Source of the DNA: Microbacterium sp. SZ1
GTDB taxonomy: Bacteria > Actinomycetota > Actinomycetes > Actinomycetales > Microbacteriaceae
Direction of reading: 5' to 3'
DNA length: 64,000 nucleotides
Assembly: GCF_002362255.1 (NCBI RefSeq)
Contig: NZ_LPVV01000004.1
Span: forward strand, 310,001 to 374,000
A model generated the notes under the pieces. That model had not been told where the DNA came from. It searched no databases and saw only the letters and a program-made list of their open reading frames with translations. This document shows, piece by piece, positions 44,228 to 53,013 of this stretch (positions are counted from its first letter, which is position 1; the number at the start of each line of letters is the position of its first letter). The position numbers and the translations under genes are program-made.

Positions 44228-44485
44228 TCAGTCGCCGGAGCGGCGGGTGCCGATTCCCGGCTCGTCGTTGTGGATGGACTCGTCCTTGACTTCACCCTTC
44301 GAGGCGGGGTCGACGCGGACCGCGCCGGCACCGCCGGAGTCTGCGCCCGCGCCGCCGGCCGGCACGTCGTCCACGGCATCCGGGTCGTCGCCTCCGCGAT
44401 CGTCGAGCATCGCGGCGATGCGGTCCTTCGCGTCGGGCTCGGCCGCGGCATCCCGTGCGTCGCCGGCGCTGTCTGAGTGACTCAC
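44228..44485 (-). CDS. Small acidic protein, second of a tandem pair
   Basis: 85 aa, Asp/Ala/Gly-rich (SAGDARDAAAEPDAKDRIAAM ...), predicted mostly disordered and cytoplasmic. GTG 44485 overlaps the stop of the upstream acidic gene by 4 bp (GTGA), which supports it as a coupled gene. No domain is recognised. Confidence 0.5.
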   Translation of the reverse strand: MSHSDSAGDARDAAAEPDAKDRIAAMLDDRGGDDPDAVDDVPAGGAGADSGGAGAVRVDPASKGEVKDESIHNDEPGIGTRRSGD

Positions 44486-44715
44486 TCTTCGACCCGAAGA
44501 TCGTCGGGGGCGTCGCCGCTGTGCTGCGACCCCTCGTCCTCGGGAGCCAGGTCGCCCTGTCCGTCCTCACCGATCTCGGCCTCGAGCGGCTCGTCGCCCT
44601 GCGTCTCGGGCTGCTCGGTGTCGGTCGGGAAGGTGCCGTCGGTCGGGTCCTCCGTGCGCGGCACGCCGGGCATCTCCGGCTCGAAGCTGTTGGCGAATGC
44701 GTCGATGTTCGTCAT
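44482..44715 (-). CDS. Small acidic protein, first of a tandem pair
   Basis: 77 aa, very acidic and Pro/Glu/Asp/Gly-rich (TNIDAFANSFEPEMPGVP, then PTDTEQPETQGDEPLEAEIGED). ATG 44715 is preceded by AGGAGG. No Cys, no hydrophobic segment; probably disordered. It resembles short actinobacterial hypotheticals of unknown role. It runs into the second small acidic gene with a 4-bp overlap. Confidence 0.55.
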   Translation of the reverse strand: MTNIDAFANSFEPEMPGVPRTEDPTDGTFPTDTEQPETQGDEPLEAEIGEDGQGDLAPEDEGSQHSGDAPDDLRVEE

Positions 44716-44869
44716 GGAGTCCTCCTGTGTGGGTGGCGGATGTCCATGTTCGCGCGCATCCCCGGGGAGCGCAGGGCGGTTGACAGCCGCGTTGCACGGC
44801 TGTATCCGCTGCCGACACCTCGGCTCCGCGCATAGTCTTGCCGGTACACGACGAGGACGGGAGAGACGG

Positions 44870-45859
44870 ATGCTCGAGGCGAAGGACAGCGTAAGACTCG
44901 GCGGCTCGGGGTTGCGGATCTCCCCCGTGGTGCTCGGATGCATGAGCTTCGGCGTCCCGGACCGCGGGGCGCACCCGTGGTCGCTCGACGAGGAGGCGAG
45001 TCGTCCGCTGATCCGACATGCGCTCGAGGCCGGGATCACGACGTTCGACACGGCCGACGTGTACTCCGACGGCACGAGCGAGGAGATCGTCGGGCGCGCT
45101 CTCGCCGACGTCGCGCGCCGGGACGAGATCGAGATCGCCACGAAGGTGCACGGCCGCATGGGCCGGGGAGCGAACCAGGCCGGGCTCAGTCGCGGGCACA
45201 TCCTGAGCGGGATCGATGCGAGTCTGCGCCGCCTCGGCACCGACTACGTCGATCTGTACCAGATCCACCGGTGGGATCCCGAGACGCCCATCGAGGAGAC
45301 CATGGAGGCGCTGAACGACGTCGTGCGCTCGGGCAAGGCGCGCTACATCGGCGCCTCATCGATGTGGACCTGGCAGTTCGCGACCGCCCAGCACGTCGCG
45401 CTGCAGAACGGATGGACGCCGTTCGTCTCGATGCAGGACCAGTACAACCTGCTGCAGCGCGAGGAAGAGCGCGAGATGCACCCGTACTGCCTCGACTCGG
45501 GCGTCGGCGTGCTGCCGTGGTCGCCACTCGCCCGCGGACGTCTGACCCGGGACTGGGACGACACGACCGCCCGGACCGAGTCGGATGCGTTCGGCGCGAC
45601 GCTCTACCGGAGCGAGGAGCAGTCGAACCGCGCGATCGTCGAGGCCGTCGCGCGGGTCGCCGAGGCGCGCGGGGTCTCGCGCGCGCAGATCGCGCTGGCC
45701 TGGGTCGCTCAGCAGGATGCCGTGACAGCGCCGATCGTCGGCGCGACGCGCGTCGGGCACATCGACGACGCGGTGGCTGCCGTCGGCATCCGTCTCGAGG
45801 AGTCCGAGGTCGAGGCGCTCGAAGCCGCGTACACGCCCCGCGCACCCGAGGGGTTCTGA
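44870..45859 (+). CDS. Aldo/keto reductase (AKR12/YajO-like)
   Basis: 329 aa. Catalytic tetrad: Asp and Tyr in FDTADVYSDG, Lys in IATKVHG, His in LYQIHRWD. The C-terminal ASSMWTWQF ... QDQYNLLQREEEREMHPYC is typical of the YajO/Gcy-like branch that reduces a wide range of aldehydes with NADPH. ATG 44870 has GGGAGA upstream. It is probably a single gene. Confidence 0.85.
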   Translation: MLEAKDSVRLGGSGLRISPVVLGCMSFGVPDRGAHPWSLDEEASRPLIRHALEAGITTFDTADVYSDGTSEEIVGRALADVARRDEIEIATKVHGRMGRGANQAGLSRGHILSGIDASLRRLGTDYVDLYQIHRWDPETPIEETMEALNDVVRSGKARYIGASSMWTWQFATAQHVALQNGWTPFVSMQDQYNLLQREEEREMHPYCLDSGVGVLPWSPLARGRLTRDWDDTTARTESDAFGATLYRSEEQSNRAIVEAVARVAEARGVSRAQIALAWVAQQDAVTAPIVGATRVGHIDDAVAAVGIRLEESEVEALEAAYTPRAPEGF

Positions 45860-45879
45860 GCGCGACCCCGCACCGGCCG

Positions 45880-46356
45880 TCAGCCGCGCTGCGCGGCCGC
45901 GAGCTCCCGCAGTGCCGAGGCGACGAGCGCGTGGTCGTCGGCGGACGGCAGACCCGACACCGTCGCCACGGCCACGACGCCCACGCCGCGAACGCGCACC
46001 GGAACGGCTCCCCCGGCGACGGCGTAGGTCGCGGCATCCAGCCATCCCGGCTCCATCGGGTCGCGTCCCCCCGCTGCCACCCGCGCTTCCAGCAGCGCCG
46101 TGCTGGTCTCGAAACGCAGCGCGGTCGCCGCCTTCTTCGCGACCCACGAGTCGTTGTCGGCCGTCGCGCCGGGCAGCGAGGCGTGGAAGAGCACGCCGGA
46201 TGCGGTGCGGATGTCGATCGCGATCGGCGCCGACTTCGTCAGTCCGCGCTCGGCGATCTCGCGGCCGAGCCTCCACGCGTCGGCCCTGTCGAATCGGTCG
46301 AGCTCGAGCTCCGAGTGCTCCTCCTCGAGGCGGCTGAGCCATGCGTCGTCGGTCAT
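45880..46356 (-). CDS. GlcG/HbpS-like (UPF0303, heme-degrading domain) protein
   Basis: 158 aa. The UPF0303/HbpS-like core is visible: LGREIAERGLTKSAPIAIDIRTASGVLFHASLPGATADNDSWVAKK, and PMEPGWLDAATYAVAGGAVPVRV. Related proteins include Streptomyces HbpS, which binds and degrades heme, and GlcG. It lacks a signal peptide. It is convergent with the aldo/keto reductase gene and divergent from mug, so it looks like a single gene. Confidence 0.75.
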   Translation of the reverse strand: MTDDAWLSRLEEEHSELELDRFDRADAWRLGREIAERGLTKSAPIAIDIRTASGVLFHASLPGATADNDSWVAKKAATALRFETSTALLEARVAAGGRDPMEPGWLDAATYAVAGGAVPVRVRGVGVVAVATVSGLPSADDHALVASALRELAAAQRG

Positions 46357-46426
46357 CGTCGTCGATCCTTCCGTTCCGTGGGTGCTCCCCCAGTCTGCCG
46401 CCCCGTAACGGGCGTAGAGTCCGAGT

Positions 46427-46993
46427 GTGCCCGATCCTCGCCCCGCCCTGATCATGCCGCCGCTCATCGACGAGCGGACGCGGCTGCTGTTCGTCGGCAT
46501 CAACCCCGGGCTGCGTTCGGCCGAGGTCGCGGCACCCTTCGCCCACCGCAGCAACCGGTTCTGGAAGGCGCTGCATGCCGCCGGCATCCTCGACCGGGTG
46601 ATCGACGCGTATGACGGGGTGGCGCCGGCCGATCGCGAGCACGTCCTCGCGCGCGGTGTCGGTGTCAGCACCCTCGTGCAACGGGCGACCCGCGCGGCCG
46701 ACGAGCTCGCCCCGGAGGAGCTGGTCGCGGGCGTCGACGGCCTGCGGCGCCTCGTCGCCGCGCACGACCTCGCGGTGGTCGCGATGCTCGGCATCGGCGC
46801 CTACCGCACCGGTTTCGGGCGTCGGAAGGCTCGCCAGGGCGTGCAGGAGGAGACGCTCGGCGGCGCCGAGCTGCGGGTGCTGCCGAATCCGAGCGGACTG
46901 AACGCCGGGTCGACACTGGCCGACTTGGCGACCGCGTTCCGCGAGGCGGCCGTCGCCGCCGGGATCATCGAGTCAGGGGGAGGCACGCCATGA
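46427..46993 (+). CDS. mug: G/U mismatch-specific DNA glycosylase
   Basis: 188 aa. The Mug motifs are present: LLFVGINPGLRSAE (catalytic Asn in GINPG), RFWKALHAAG, and the NPSGLN loop (LPNPSGLNAGSTLADL). The enzyme removes uracil or thymine mispaired with G, and ethenocytosine. GTG 46427 lies 6 nt after TAGAGT (46415-46420): leaderless. It overlaps the next gene by 4 bp. Confidence 0.88.
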   Translation: MPDPRPALIMPPLIDERTRLLFVGINPGLRSAEVAAPFAHRSNRFWKALHAAGILDRVIDAYDGVAPADREHVLARGVGVSTLVQRATRAADELAPEELVAGVDGLRRLVAAHDLAVVAMLGIGAYRTGFGRRKARQGVQEETLGGAELRVLPNPSGLNAGSTLADLATAFREAAVAAGIIESGGGTP

Positions 46994-47712
46994 CCGACGC
47001 GGATGCCGAGCTCCGCGCCCTGCAGTCGCGGGCGTACGGGCGCGATGCGGACATCACCCGCGACCCCGAGGCGATGCGGCGCCTGGCAGACCTCGAAGCA
47101 CCTCAACCCGTCGAGCCACCGGTCGCCGTCGCGCCTCCGTCGGCGACGCCCGTGACGGCGGCGAAGGCGTCATCCACGGCTGCGGAATCCGTCGAGTCCG
47201 GGCCCGTCCGGCGCACCGGTCCGTTCGATCCACACCCGCGTACGGCGTGGATCGCCCTGGCGTGCGCGGCCGTCGCGGTCGCGGCCGCCGTCTCGGCATC
47301 CGTGGCCACGGCCGTCACCGCGGCGGCTCGTCCCGTCGAGCCGGGTCTCGTCGACACGATCGCGGTCGACCCGGGAGCGGACTGGTGGGACGCCCTCGGC
47401 GAGCGCACCGACGGATCGGTGCTCTTCGAGGACTGGTACGGCCTGACGTTCGTGCGCAACGAGGGCTGGAGCGAGATCGACGACCAGCGCTGTCTTCTGG
47501 GGGTGCCGACCGAGACCGTTCGGTCGGCGTCGAACGGCTTCACCGCCATCGGGATGGAGTGCTCCGCCGGCGCGTTCCCGGCATCCCTCCAGATCATCGT
47601 CGACGCCGGGCAGCCAGCGGCGGTGCGCGACCGATTCCCGGAGGGGACGGCCTTGAAGTTCACGCTGCGCGGCGACACGGTCGAGGTCCGCGCCGACAGC
47701 CAGGACGGATGA
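46990..47712 (+). CDS. Single-pass membrane protein, unknown function
   Basis: 240 aa. A polar, Pro/Ala/Glu-rich cytoplasmic N-terminus (1-78), one transmembrane helix (about 80-105, AWIALACAAVAVAAAVSASVA), then an extracytoplasmic domain (about 110-240) with two Cys (DDQRCLLGV, IGMECSAGAF). It is coupled to mug by a 4-bp overlap, which may be incidental. The arrangement is common in Microbacteriaceae as hypothetical protein. Confidence 0.6.
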   Translation: MTDADAELRALQSRAYGRDADITRDPEAMRRLADLEAPQPVEPPVAVAPPSATPVTAAKASSTAAESVESGPVRRTGPFDPHPRTAWIALACAAVAVAAAVSASVATAVTAAARPVEPGLVDTIAVDPGADWWDALGERTDGSVLFEDWYGLTFVRNEGWSEIDDQRCLLGVPTETVRSASNGFTAIGMECSAGAFPASLQIIVDAGQPAAVRDRFPEGTALKFTLRGDTVEVRADSQDG

Positions 47713-47770
47713 TGACGTTCCGCGACAGCAGTTGTCAACGTCTGGCCTCTCAGGCCGGGGCGGCTTCTAG

Positions 47771-48616
<846 letters not shown>

Positions 48617-48640
48617 GCGAGCGCGTCTGCCGCTGACGGA

Positions 48641-48680
48641 GAGGGGCGGATGCCGGGTGAGCGCCCGGCATCCGCCCCTC
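48641..48680 (+). terminator. Terminator hairpin after the aldo/keto reductase gene
   Basis: Perfect 17-bp arms GAGGGGCGGATGCCGGG (48641-48657) and complement (48664-48680), 6-nt loop. It lies between convergent genes, so it can serve both. Shares GAGGGGCGGATGC with the argG terminator. Confidence 0.85.
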
Positions 48681-48699
48681 CTTCGTCTGCTGTCCGAGC

Positions 48700-48966
48700 T
48701 CAGGCGCTGAGCGACCGCAGGCTGCCGAACACGAGACGCGGCCGCTCCTCCGTGTGCAGCACGGTGAAGAGGGTGCGCGTGCATGCCCGGCAGCGCACGA
48801 TCGCGGCGCTGTCGTCGAGCTCGACGACGGCCTCGGCCAGGCAGGCGTCATTGCCGCATCCGTCGCACGTCCCGCGAAGCCCGGTGATGTCGATGCCGAG
48901 GATGTCGAGCACCTGACCGGCGATGGCGTTGCCGTCGACGCGGGCGGCGGGGTGGTCGTGACTCAT
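48700..48966 (-). CDS. Small CxxC protein (DUF6510-like)
   Basis: 88 aa. Two CxxC pairs (TCDGCGNDAC and VRCRACTRTL) about 30 residues apart give a zinc-ribbon or rubredoxin-like site; a third Cys pair member sits in GNDAC. ATG 48966 shares one base with the flavoprotein stop (TGATG), so it is part of the molybdoenzyme operon. It could carry zinc or an Fe-S centre. The family name is from memory; function unknown. Confidence 0.7.
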   Translation of the reverse strand: MSHDHPAARVDGNAIAGQVLDILGIDITGLRGTCDGCGNDACLAEAVVELDDSAAIVRCRACTRTLFTVLHTEERPRLVFGSLRSLSA

Positions 48967-49688
48967 CAGCTGCCTCCGAACCTCTCGGTACGCACGCGCC
49001 CGGGCTCGTGGCCCAGCTGCACGAGGATGCTCGACACGTGCTCGACGAATCCGGTCGGCCCGCAGACGAAGACGAGCGGCCGTCGATCCGCCGGCCAGAC
49101 GGCGTCGGCGACGGCATCCGCGTCGAGCCTTCCCGCCCTGCCGTTCCAGCCCGGAGGAGCCGACCGCGTGTACGCCCAGCGCACGTCGACCGCCACGTCC
49201 TCGGCGGCCAGTTCCGCCCCGAACATCGCATCGCCCGCACTGCGAACGGAGTACAGCAGGCGCATCGACGATCCGACGCCCGCCGCGTGCGCCGCACGTG
49301 CCATCGCGACCAGGGGGACGATGCCCGACCCTCCGGCGATCAGCTGCACCGGCCCCTCCTGCTCGGGCCGCCACACGAAGAACTGCCCGAGCGGGCCCTT
49401 GACCTCGAGCTCATCGCCGACCATCACGTCGCGCACGAGGTAGGGCGAGACCTCTCCGGTCGGGATCTCGTCGACCCCGAGCTCGATGACCGTCGAGTCA
49501 CCGGACGACGCGAGCGAGTACGAGCGCACGGCCTGATAGCCGTCTTCAGCGGTCAGCCGCACGTCGACGTGCTGACCCGGATCGTTCCCCGGCCACCCGG
49601 ACACGTCGAGCAGGATGCTGCGCGACGACGCGGTCTGCTCCGTGACGCCGACGACGCGCGCCGGGCGCCATCCGGCGACGATCACCAA
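48966..49688 (-). CDS. Ferredoxin-NADP reductase-like flavoprotein
   Basis: 240 aa. FAD domain with RSYSLAS (flavin motif RxYS) and GQHVDVRL, then the NAD(P) domain with LIAGGSGIVPLVAMARAA, LLYSVRS and VFVCGPTGFVEHV. It is a stand-alone reductase without a fused ferredoxin domain. The start overlaps the molybdoenzyme stop by 7 bp, so it is the likely electron partner of that enzyme, with the CxxC protein next. Confidence 0.85.
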   Translation of the reverse strand: MVIVAGWRPARVVGVTEQTASSRSILLDVSGWPGNDPGQHVDVRLTAEDGYQAVRSYSLASSGDSTVIELGVDEIPTGEVSPYLVRDVMVGDELEVKGPLGQFFVWRPEQEGPVQLIAGGSGIVPLVAMARAAHAAGVGSSMRLLYSVRSAGDAMFGAELAAEDVAVDVRWAYTRSAPPGWNGRAGRLDADAVADAVWPADRRPLVFVCGPTGFVEHVSSILVQLGHEPGRVRTERFGGS

Positions 49689-50275
49689 TAGCGCTCCTCG
49701 GTCCAGGGGTCGCCGTGCATGTTGTAGCCGTTCTGCTCCCAGAATCCGGGTGCATCCTCATCCATCAGGGTGAGGCCCCTGACCCACTTGGCGCTCTTCC
49801 AGAAGTAGAGGTGCGGCACGATGAGCCTCGCCGGTCCCCCGTGCTCGGGGTCGAGCGGCTCGCCCTCGAACTCGGACGCGATCCATGCCTGGCCGCCGAG
49901 CAGGTCGTCGAGGGGGATGTTCGTGGTGTACCCGCCGTAGGAATGGGCCATCGCATACGACGCACTGGTGTCGATGTCGGCCAGCAGGGTGTCGAGCGAC
50001 ACCCCGCGCCAGTTCGTGCCGAGCTTCGACCAGCGCGTCACGCAGTGGATGTCGGTGTGCACGTCCTCGATGGGCAGCGCATGGAGCTCGTCCCAGGTCC
50101 AGGACTTCAGGGCGCCGCTCTCGTCGCGGATGCCGAAGCTCCACTCCGACGTGTCGATCCGCGGCGTGGGGCCGGCGGAAAGAACAGGGAAGTCCTCGGT
50201 GAGGTACTGCCCAGGAGGGAGGTTCGGCTCGCTCTCGCGCCGCCGCCCGCCGAATCCTCGCGAGATCACAGCCAT
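49682..50275 (-). CDS. Sulfite-oxidase-like molybdopterin oxidoreductase
   Basis: 197 aa, the short form. Oxidoreductase molybdopterin-binding fold: DIHCVTRWSKLGTNWRGVSLDTLL holds the Mo-ligating Cys, then AHSYGGYTTNIPLDDLLGG, EHGGPARLIVPHLYFWKSAKWVRGL. There is no Tat signal (MAVISRGFGGRRRESEPNLPP), so it is cytoplasmic, like YuiH rather than MsrP. It heads a three-gene operon with a flavin reductase and a CxxC protein. ATG 50275 has GAGAGGA upstream. The substrate is unknown; sulfoxides or sulfite are family options. Confidence 0.85.
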   Translation of the reverse strand: MAVISRGFGGRRRESEPNLPPGQYLTEDFPVLSAGPTPRIDTSEWSFGIRDESGALKSWTWDELHALPIEDVHTDIHCVTRWSKLGTNWRGVSLDTLLADIDTSASYAMAHSYGGYTTNIPLDDLLGGQAWIASEFEGEPLDPEHGGPARLIVPHLYFWKSAKWVRGLTLMDEDAPGFWEQNGYNMHGDPWTEERYW

Positions 50276-50348
50276 CCGTCATCCTCTCCCGTGCGCATGG
50301 CGCCAGCTTGGCCCGATATATGGGTTGCACGCAAGCGCTGAGCCGGAG

Positions 50349-50711
50349 TCAGCCGTGCGTCCAGACCACGCGGAGCACGTTCACCACGTCCGCGCTGTCG
50401 ATCCCGGCGGCCCGGGCGTCGTCGACGAGGTCGCGGATGCGGCGAAGCACCGGCCCGGGGAGCACCGCCGCCTCCGGCGCGACGCGGGTGCCTGCACCCG
50501 TGCGGCTGATCACGAGACCGTCCTGTTCGAGCAGCTTGTAGGCCTTGGCGACGGTGCCGGGGGCCACGCCGAGGTCGCTCGCCGTCTGCCGCACCGTCGG
50601 GAGGCGCTCGTCGGCGCCGACCTGGCCCGACACGATGAGTCCGCGCAATTGCCGGTAGATGTCCGCGGCGGGGCTCGTGTCGGTTGCGGTCAGCGAGAGG
50701 TCCGCCGTCAT
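50349..50711 (-). CDS. GntR family regulator, YtrA subfamily
   Basis: 120 aa. Winged helix (about residues 15-80: IYRQLRGLIVSGQVGADERLPTVRQTASDLGVAPGTVAKAYKLLEQDGLV) and a short C-terminal helical dimerisation segment, the YtrA layout. ATG 50711 overlaps the stop of the upstream membrane-protein gene by 4 bp. YtrA regulators normally control ABC or membrane-protein operons they belong to, and the palindrome at 51767-51790 is the likely site. Confidence 0.85.
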   Translation of the reverse strand: MTADLSLTATDTSPAADIYRQLRGLIVSGQVGADERLPTVRQTASDLGVAPGTVAKAYKLLEQDGLVISRTGAGTRVAPEAAVLPGPVLRRIRDLVDDARAAGIDSADVVNVLRVVWTHG

Positions 50712-51730
50712 CGGACGCGCTCCGACTCGCGCGGGGTATTCGCCGAGACCGGGTGGTGCGACATCCGGATCACGACGAGCAGGAGGATCGTGAGAGCGCA
50801 CACCTCGAGGATCGGAGCACCCCAGCTGGCGACGGAGGCCAGCTCGGTGTGCCGCCATGCCACCTCATACGGCCGCCCCTCGTTCTCACCCATGATCTCC
50901 AGACTCGAGACCGACGCCGATCGTCCGATCAGCCGCCAGGCATCGGCGGTCGTGAGCAGCGCGACGGAGGTGAAAATGCTGATCACACCCGCCGCGGTCT
51001 TCCTGCGGAGTTCGCGTTCGGCGGCGACGAGACCCGGGCCGAGGAACGGCACGGCGGCGGACCCGTGCAGCACTGCCCAGGTGAGCAGCAGAAGGACTCC
51101 CAGCATCACGAGGACGGGGCCGCCGTACGCCCAGCCGTAGAACGAGACGCGGACCGGATCGACGCCGGACACGTTCGGTACGGGGATCTCGAGCATCGTG
51201 AATCGCCCCTCGGCATCCGTCGACGAGGCAGCCCCTCCGATCAGACTCGTCGCGACCAGGAGGATCGCGGCGAGGGCGCCTGGGAGAAGGGCGGAACGAT
51301 GGGTGAAGGTCGCCCAGGTACGGCGGATGCCGAGTACGGGTTCGCCTGGTCGATCATCACGTCGCCGCAGGATGACGACGAGGAGCGCGGCGAAGCCGGC
51401 GGCGGCCACGATCAGGAGAAGCGTGAACCGCAGCCACGGCGTCGCGCTCGCCTCGGAGGGCACGAAGACGCGGAAGAGATAAGCCCCGAAGAATGCGACT
51501 CCGACGGACGCGGCCAGGATGCCGAGCCCGACGTGCTGCGGCCGGTAACGGCGGCGAAGCCCGTCGTCGACCATCGCAGCGGCGCCCGGCGCGACGTTCG
51601 CCTCCGCGCGCGCGCGCCATGCCGAGATGACCAGCGCGAGGAATACGGCGGCGACGAGCGATGTCACGGGAACGGCGAGGAGGAAGGCCGCGATGTCGCC
51701 GGCGGTCCAGGCTGTCGTGAGCTGGCGCAT
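50708..51730 (-). CDS. Polytopic membrane protein (DUF1648-like), unknown function
   Basis: 340 aa, about eight transmembrane helices, with charged loops RRRYRPQHVGLG and RRRDDRPGEPVLG. The layout resembles DUF1648/SdpI-type proteins paired with YtrA-like regulators, but I see no diagnostic motif. It precedes the GntR gene with 4-bp overlap and diverges from a sigma factor gene. Function unknown. Confidence 0.65.
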   Translation of the reverse strand: MRQLTTAWTAGDIAAFLLAVPVTSLVAAVFLALVISAWRARAEANVAPGAAAMVDDGLRRRYRPQHVGLGILAASVGVAFFGAYLFRVFVPSEASATPWLRFTLLLIVAAAGFAALLVVILRRRDDRPGEPVLGIRRTWATFTHRSALLPGALAAILLVATSLIGGAASSTDAEGRFTMLEIPVPNVSGVDPVRVSFYGWAYGGPVLVMLGVLLLLTWAVLHGSAAVPFLGPGLVAAERELRRKTAAGVISIFTSVALLTTADAWRLIGRSASVSSLEIMGENEGRPYEVAWRHTELASVASWGAPILEVCALTILLLVVIRMSHHPVSANTPRESERVR

Positions 51731-51766
51731 GGATGCTCCTTCGTTTGTGCCATGAAGCTAGCACAA

Positions 51767-51790
51767 TTTGTGTCGAATAGTCGATACAAA
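51767..51790. promoter_or_regulatory. YtrA-type GntR operator between membrane-protein and sigma genes
   Basis: Arms TTTGTGTCGA (51767-51776) and TCGATACAAA (51781-51790) are complementary except one base, with ATAG between. It lies 37 bp upstream of the membrane-protein start, in an AT-rich patch, as expected for YtrA-type GntR autoregulation. A second weaker pair TTGTGC/GCACAA overlaps 51744-51766. Confidence 0.65.
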
Positions 51791-51862
51791 CGAAGGCGGC
51801 GCGGAATCGCCGGGAAATCTGCGGCATACACTCGAAAGGTTCGCCGGGTCGGGAGATCGGGT

Positions 51863-52480
51863 GTGAAGTTCGAAGGTGAGATCGTGCCGCTGTCCGAGAC
51901 GTCCGGAGGCCCCGACGACGGGGAGCTCCTGTATCGACTCTCGCGCGGCGACGAACCGGCCTACCGGTCGCTGCACAACAGACATCAGGCGACGGTCTTC
52001 CGCATCGCTCTCCTCCTGACGGACACGGTGAGGGATGCCGAAGAGGTCGCCGCAACGGCGTTCCTCGAACTGTGGCGAAGACGAGCCAGGGTCCGCCTCG
52101 TGCGCACCTCTGTGCTGCCGTGGCTGCTGGTCGCCACGTGCACCGCGGCGACCGACGCGCTGCGATCACGGCGACGATACCGCCGCCTGCTCCGCAGGAT
52201 CCACGCGGACGGCGGGGCGTCGGATCACGCTGAAGCGGTCGCGCGGGCCGTCGACGCGCTGAAGCTCTCCGATGCCGTCGCCGCAGGCCTGAGACACCTC
52301 GGTCGACGCGAATCCAGCGTCGCGGTTCTCTGCCTCGTCCAGGGGCTCGCCACCGCGGAGGCAGCCATGGTCCTCCGCGTTCCGGAGCAGACCGTCGCGT
52401 CCCGTCTGACCCGCCTCCGAACCCGACTGCGTCGCGCGCCGAGCCGATACGCATCCCTTACCGAGGAGGCGAACGCATGA
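51863..52480 (+). CDS. RNA polymerase sigma factor, sigma-70/ECF type
   Basis: 205 aa. Region 2 is DEPAYRSLHNRHQATVFRIALLLTDTVRDAEEVAATAFLELWRRR and region 4 is VLCLVQGLATAEAAMVLRVPEQTVASRLTRLRTRLR, with a helical linker between. It lacks regions 1 and 3, as in ECF sigma factors. GTG 51863 has GGAG upstream. A 4-bp overlap couples it to a membrane protein that may control it. Its targets are unknown. Confidence 0.85.
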   Translation: MKFEGEIVPLSETSGGPDDGELLYRLSRGDEPAYRSLHNRHQATVFRIALLLTDTVRDAEEVAATAFLELWRRRARVRLVRTSVLPWLLVATCTAATDALRSRRRYRRLLRRIHADGGASDHAEAVARAVDALKLSDAVAAGLRHLGRRESSVAVLCLVQGLATAEAAMVLRVPEQTVASRLTRLRTRLRRAPSRYASLTEEANA

Positions 52481-52986
52481 CTCGATCGGACGGCAGGATG
52501 CCGCACCACGACGAGATCCAGGAACTCCTCGTCGAGCAGATGCGCCGTGATCTCGCCCGACCCGTCTGGTGGAAGACGCTCTGGGGCCGCCTGACTATCG
52601 CAGGCGGCATCGTCTCCGTCGCGGGGTTGGCTGTCGCCGGTGTCGTCCTCCTCGATGATCGAGCGGTCAGCGAGACGAGCATCGTGTACTGCCTCGAAAA
52701 CCCGTATCGGAATCCCGACGGCACGCTGTCCGGCGCGGGGGCGAGCGTGGCGACGCCCGACGGCGTCCTCTCGATCGAGGACGCGGAGGCGCTGTGCGTG
52801 CAGATGTGGGAGGGCGGGGCGTTCGAGGACAACGACCCGCTGTCGGCCACTCCGACTCCCGGCGTCGCGCCCAGCGACTTCACGACCTGTGTCACGGATG
52901 AGGGTGAGGCCGCCGTGGTCCCCGGGATCATCGAGTGCTCGGTCCTCCGCCTCCACCCCTACCGACCCGCAGCGCCCACCGACTGA
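52477..52986 (+). CDS. Membrane protein coupled to the sigma factor (possible anti-sigma/sensor)
   Basis: 169 aa. An N-terminal cytoplasmic segment of ~40 residues rich in charge (HHDEIQELLVEQMRRDLARPVWW), one transmembrane helix (about 45-68), then an extracytoplasmic domain with four Cys (VYCLEN, ALCVQMW, TTCVTDE, IECSVL) that could form two disulfides. It has no zinc anti-sigma motif (HxxxCxxC). Overlap with the sigma gene suggests it senses envelope conditions and holds the sigma factor. Confidence 0.6.
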   Translation: MTRSDGRMPHHDEIQELLVEQMRRDLARPVWWKTLWGRLTIAGGIVSVAGLAVAGVVLLDDRAVSETSIVYCLENPYRNPDGTLSGAGASVATPDGVLSIEDAEALCVQMWEGGAFEDNDPLSATPTPGVAPSDFTTCVTDEGEAAVVPGIIECSVLRLHPYRPAAPTD

Positions 52987-53013
52987 CCGTGCGGGTCGGC
53001 CGCGCACTCGACC

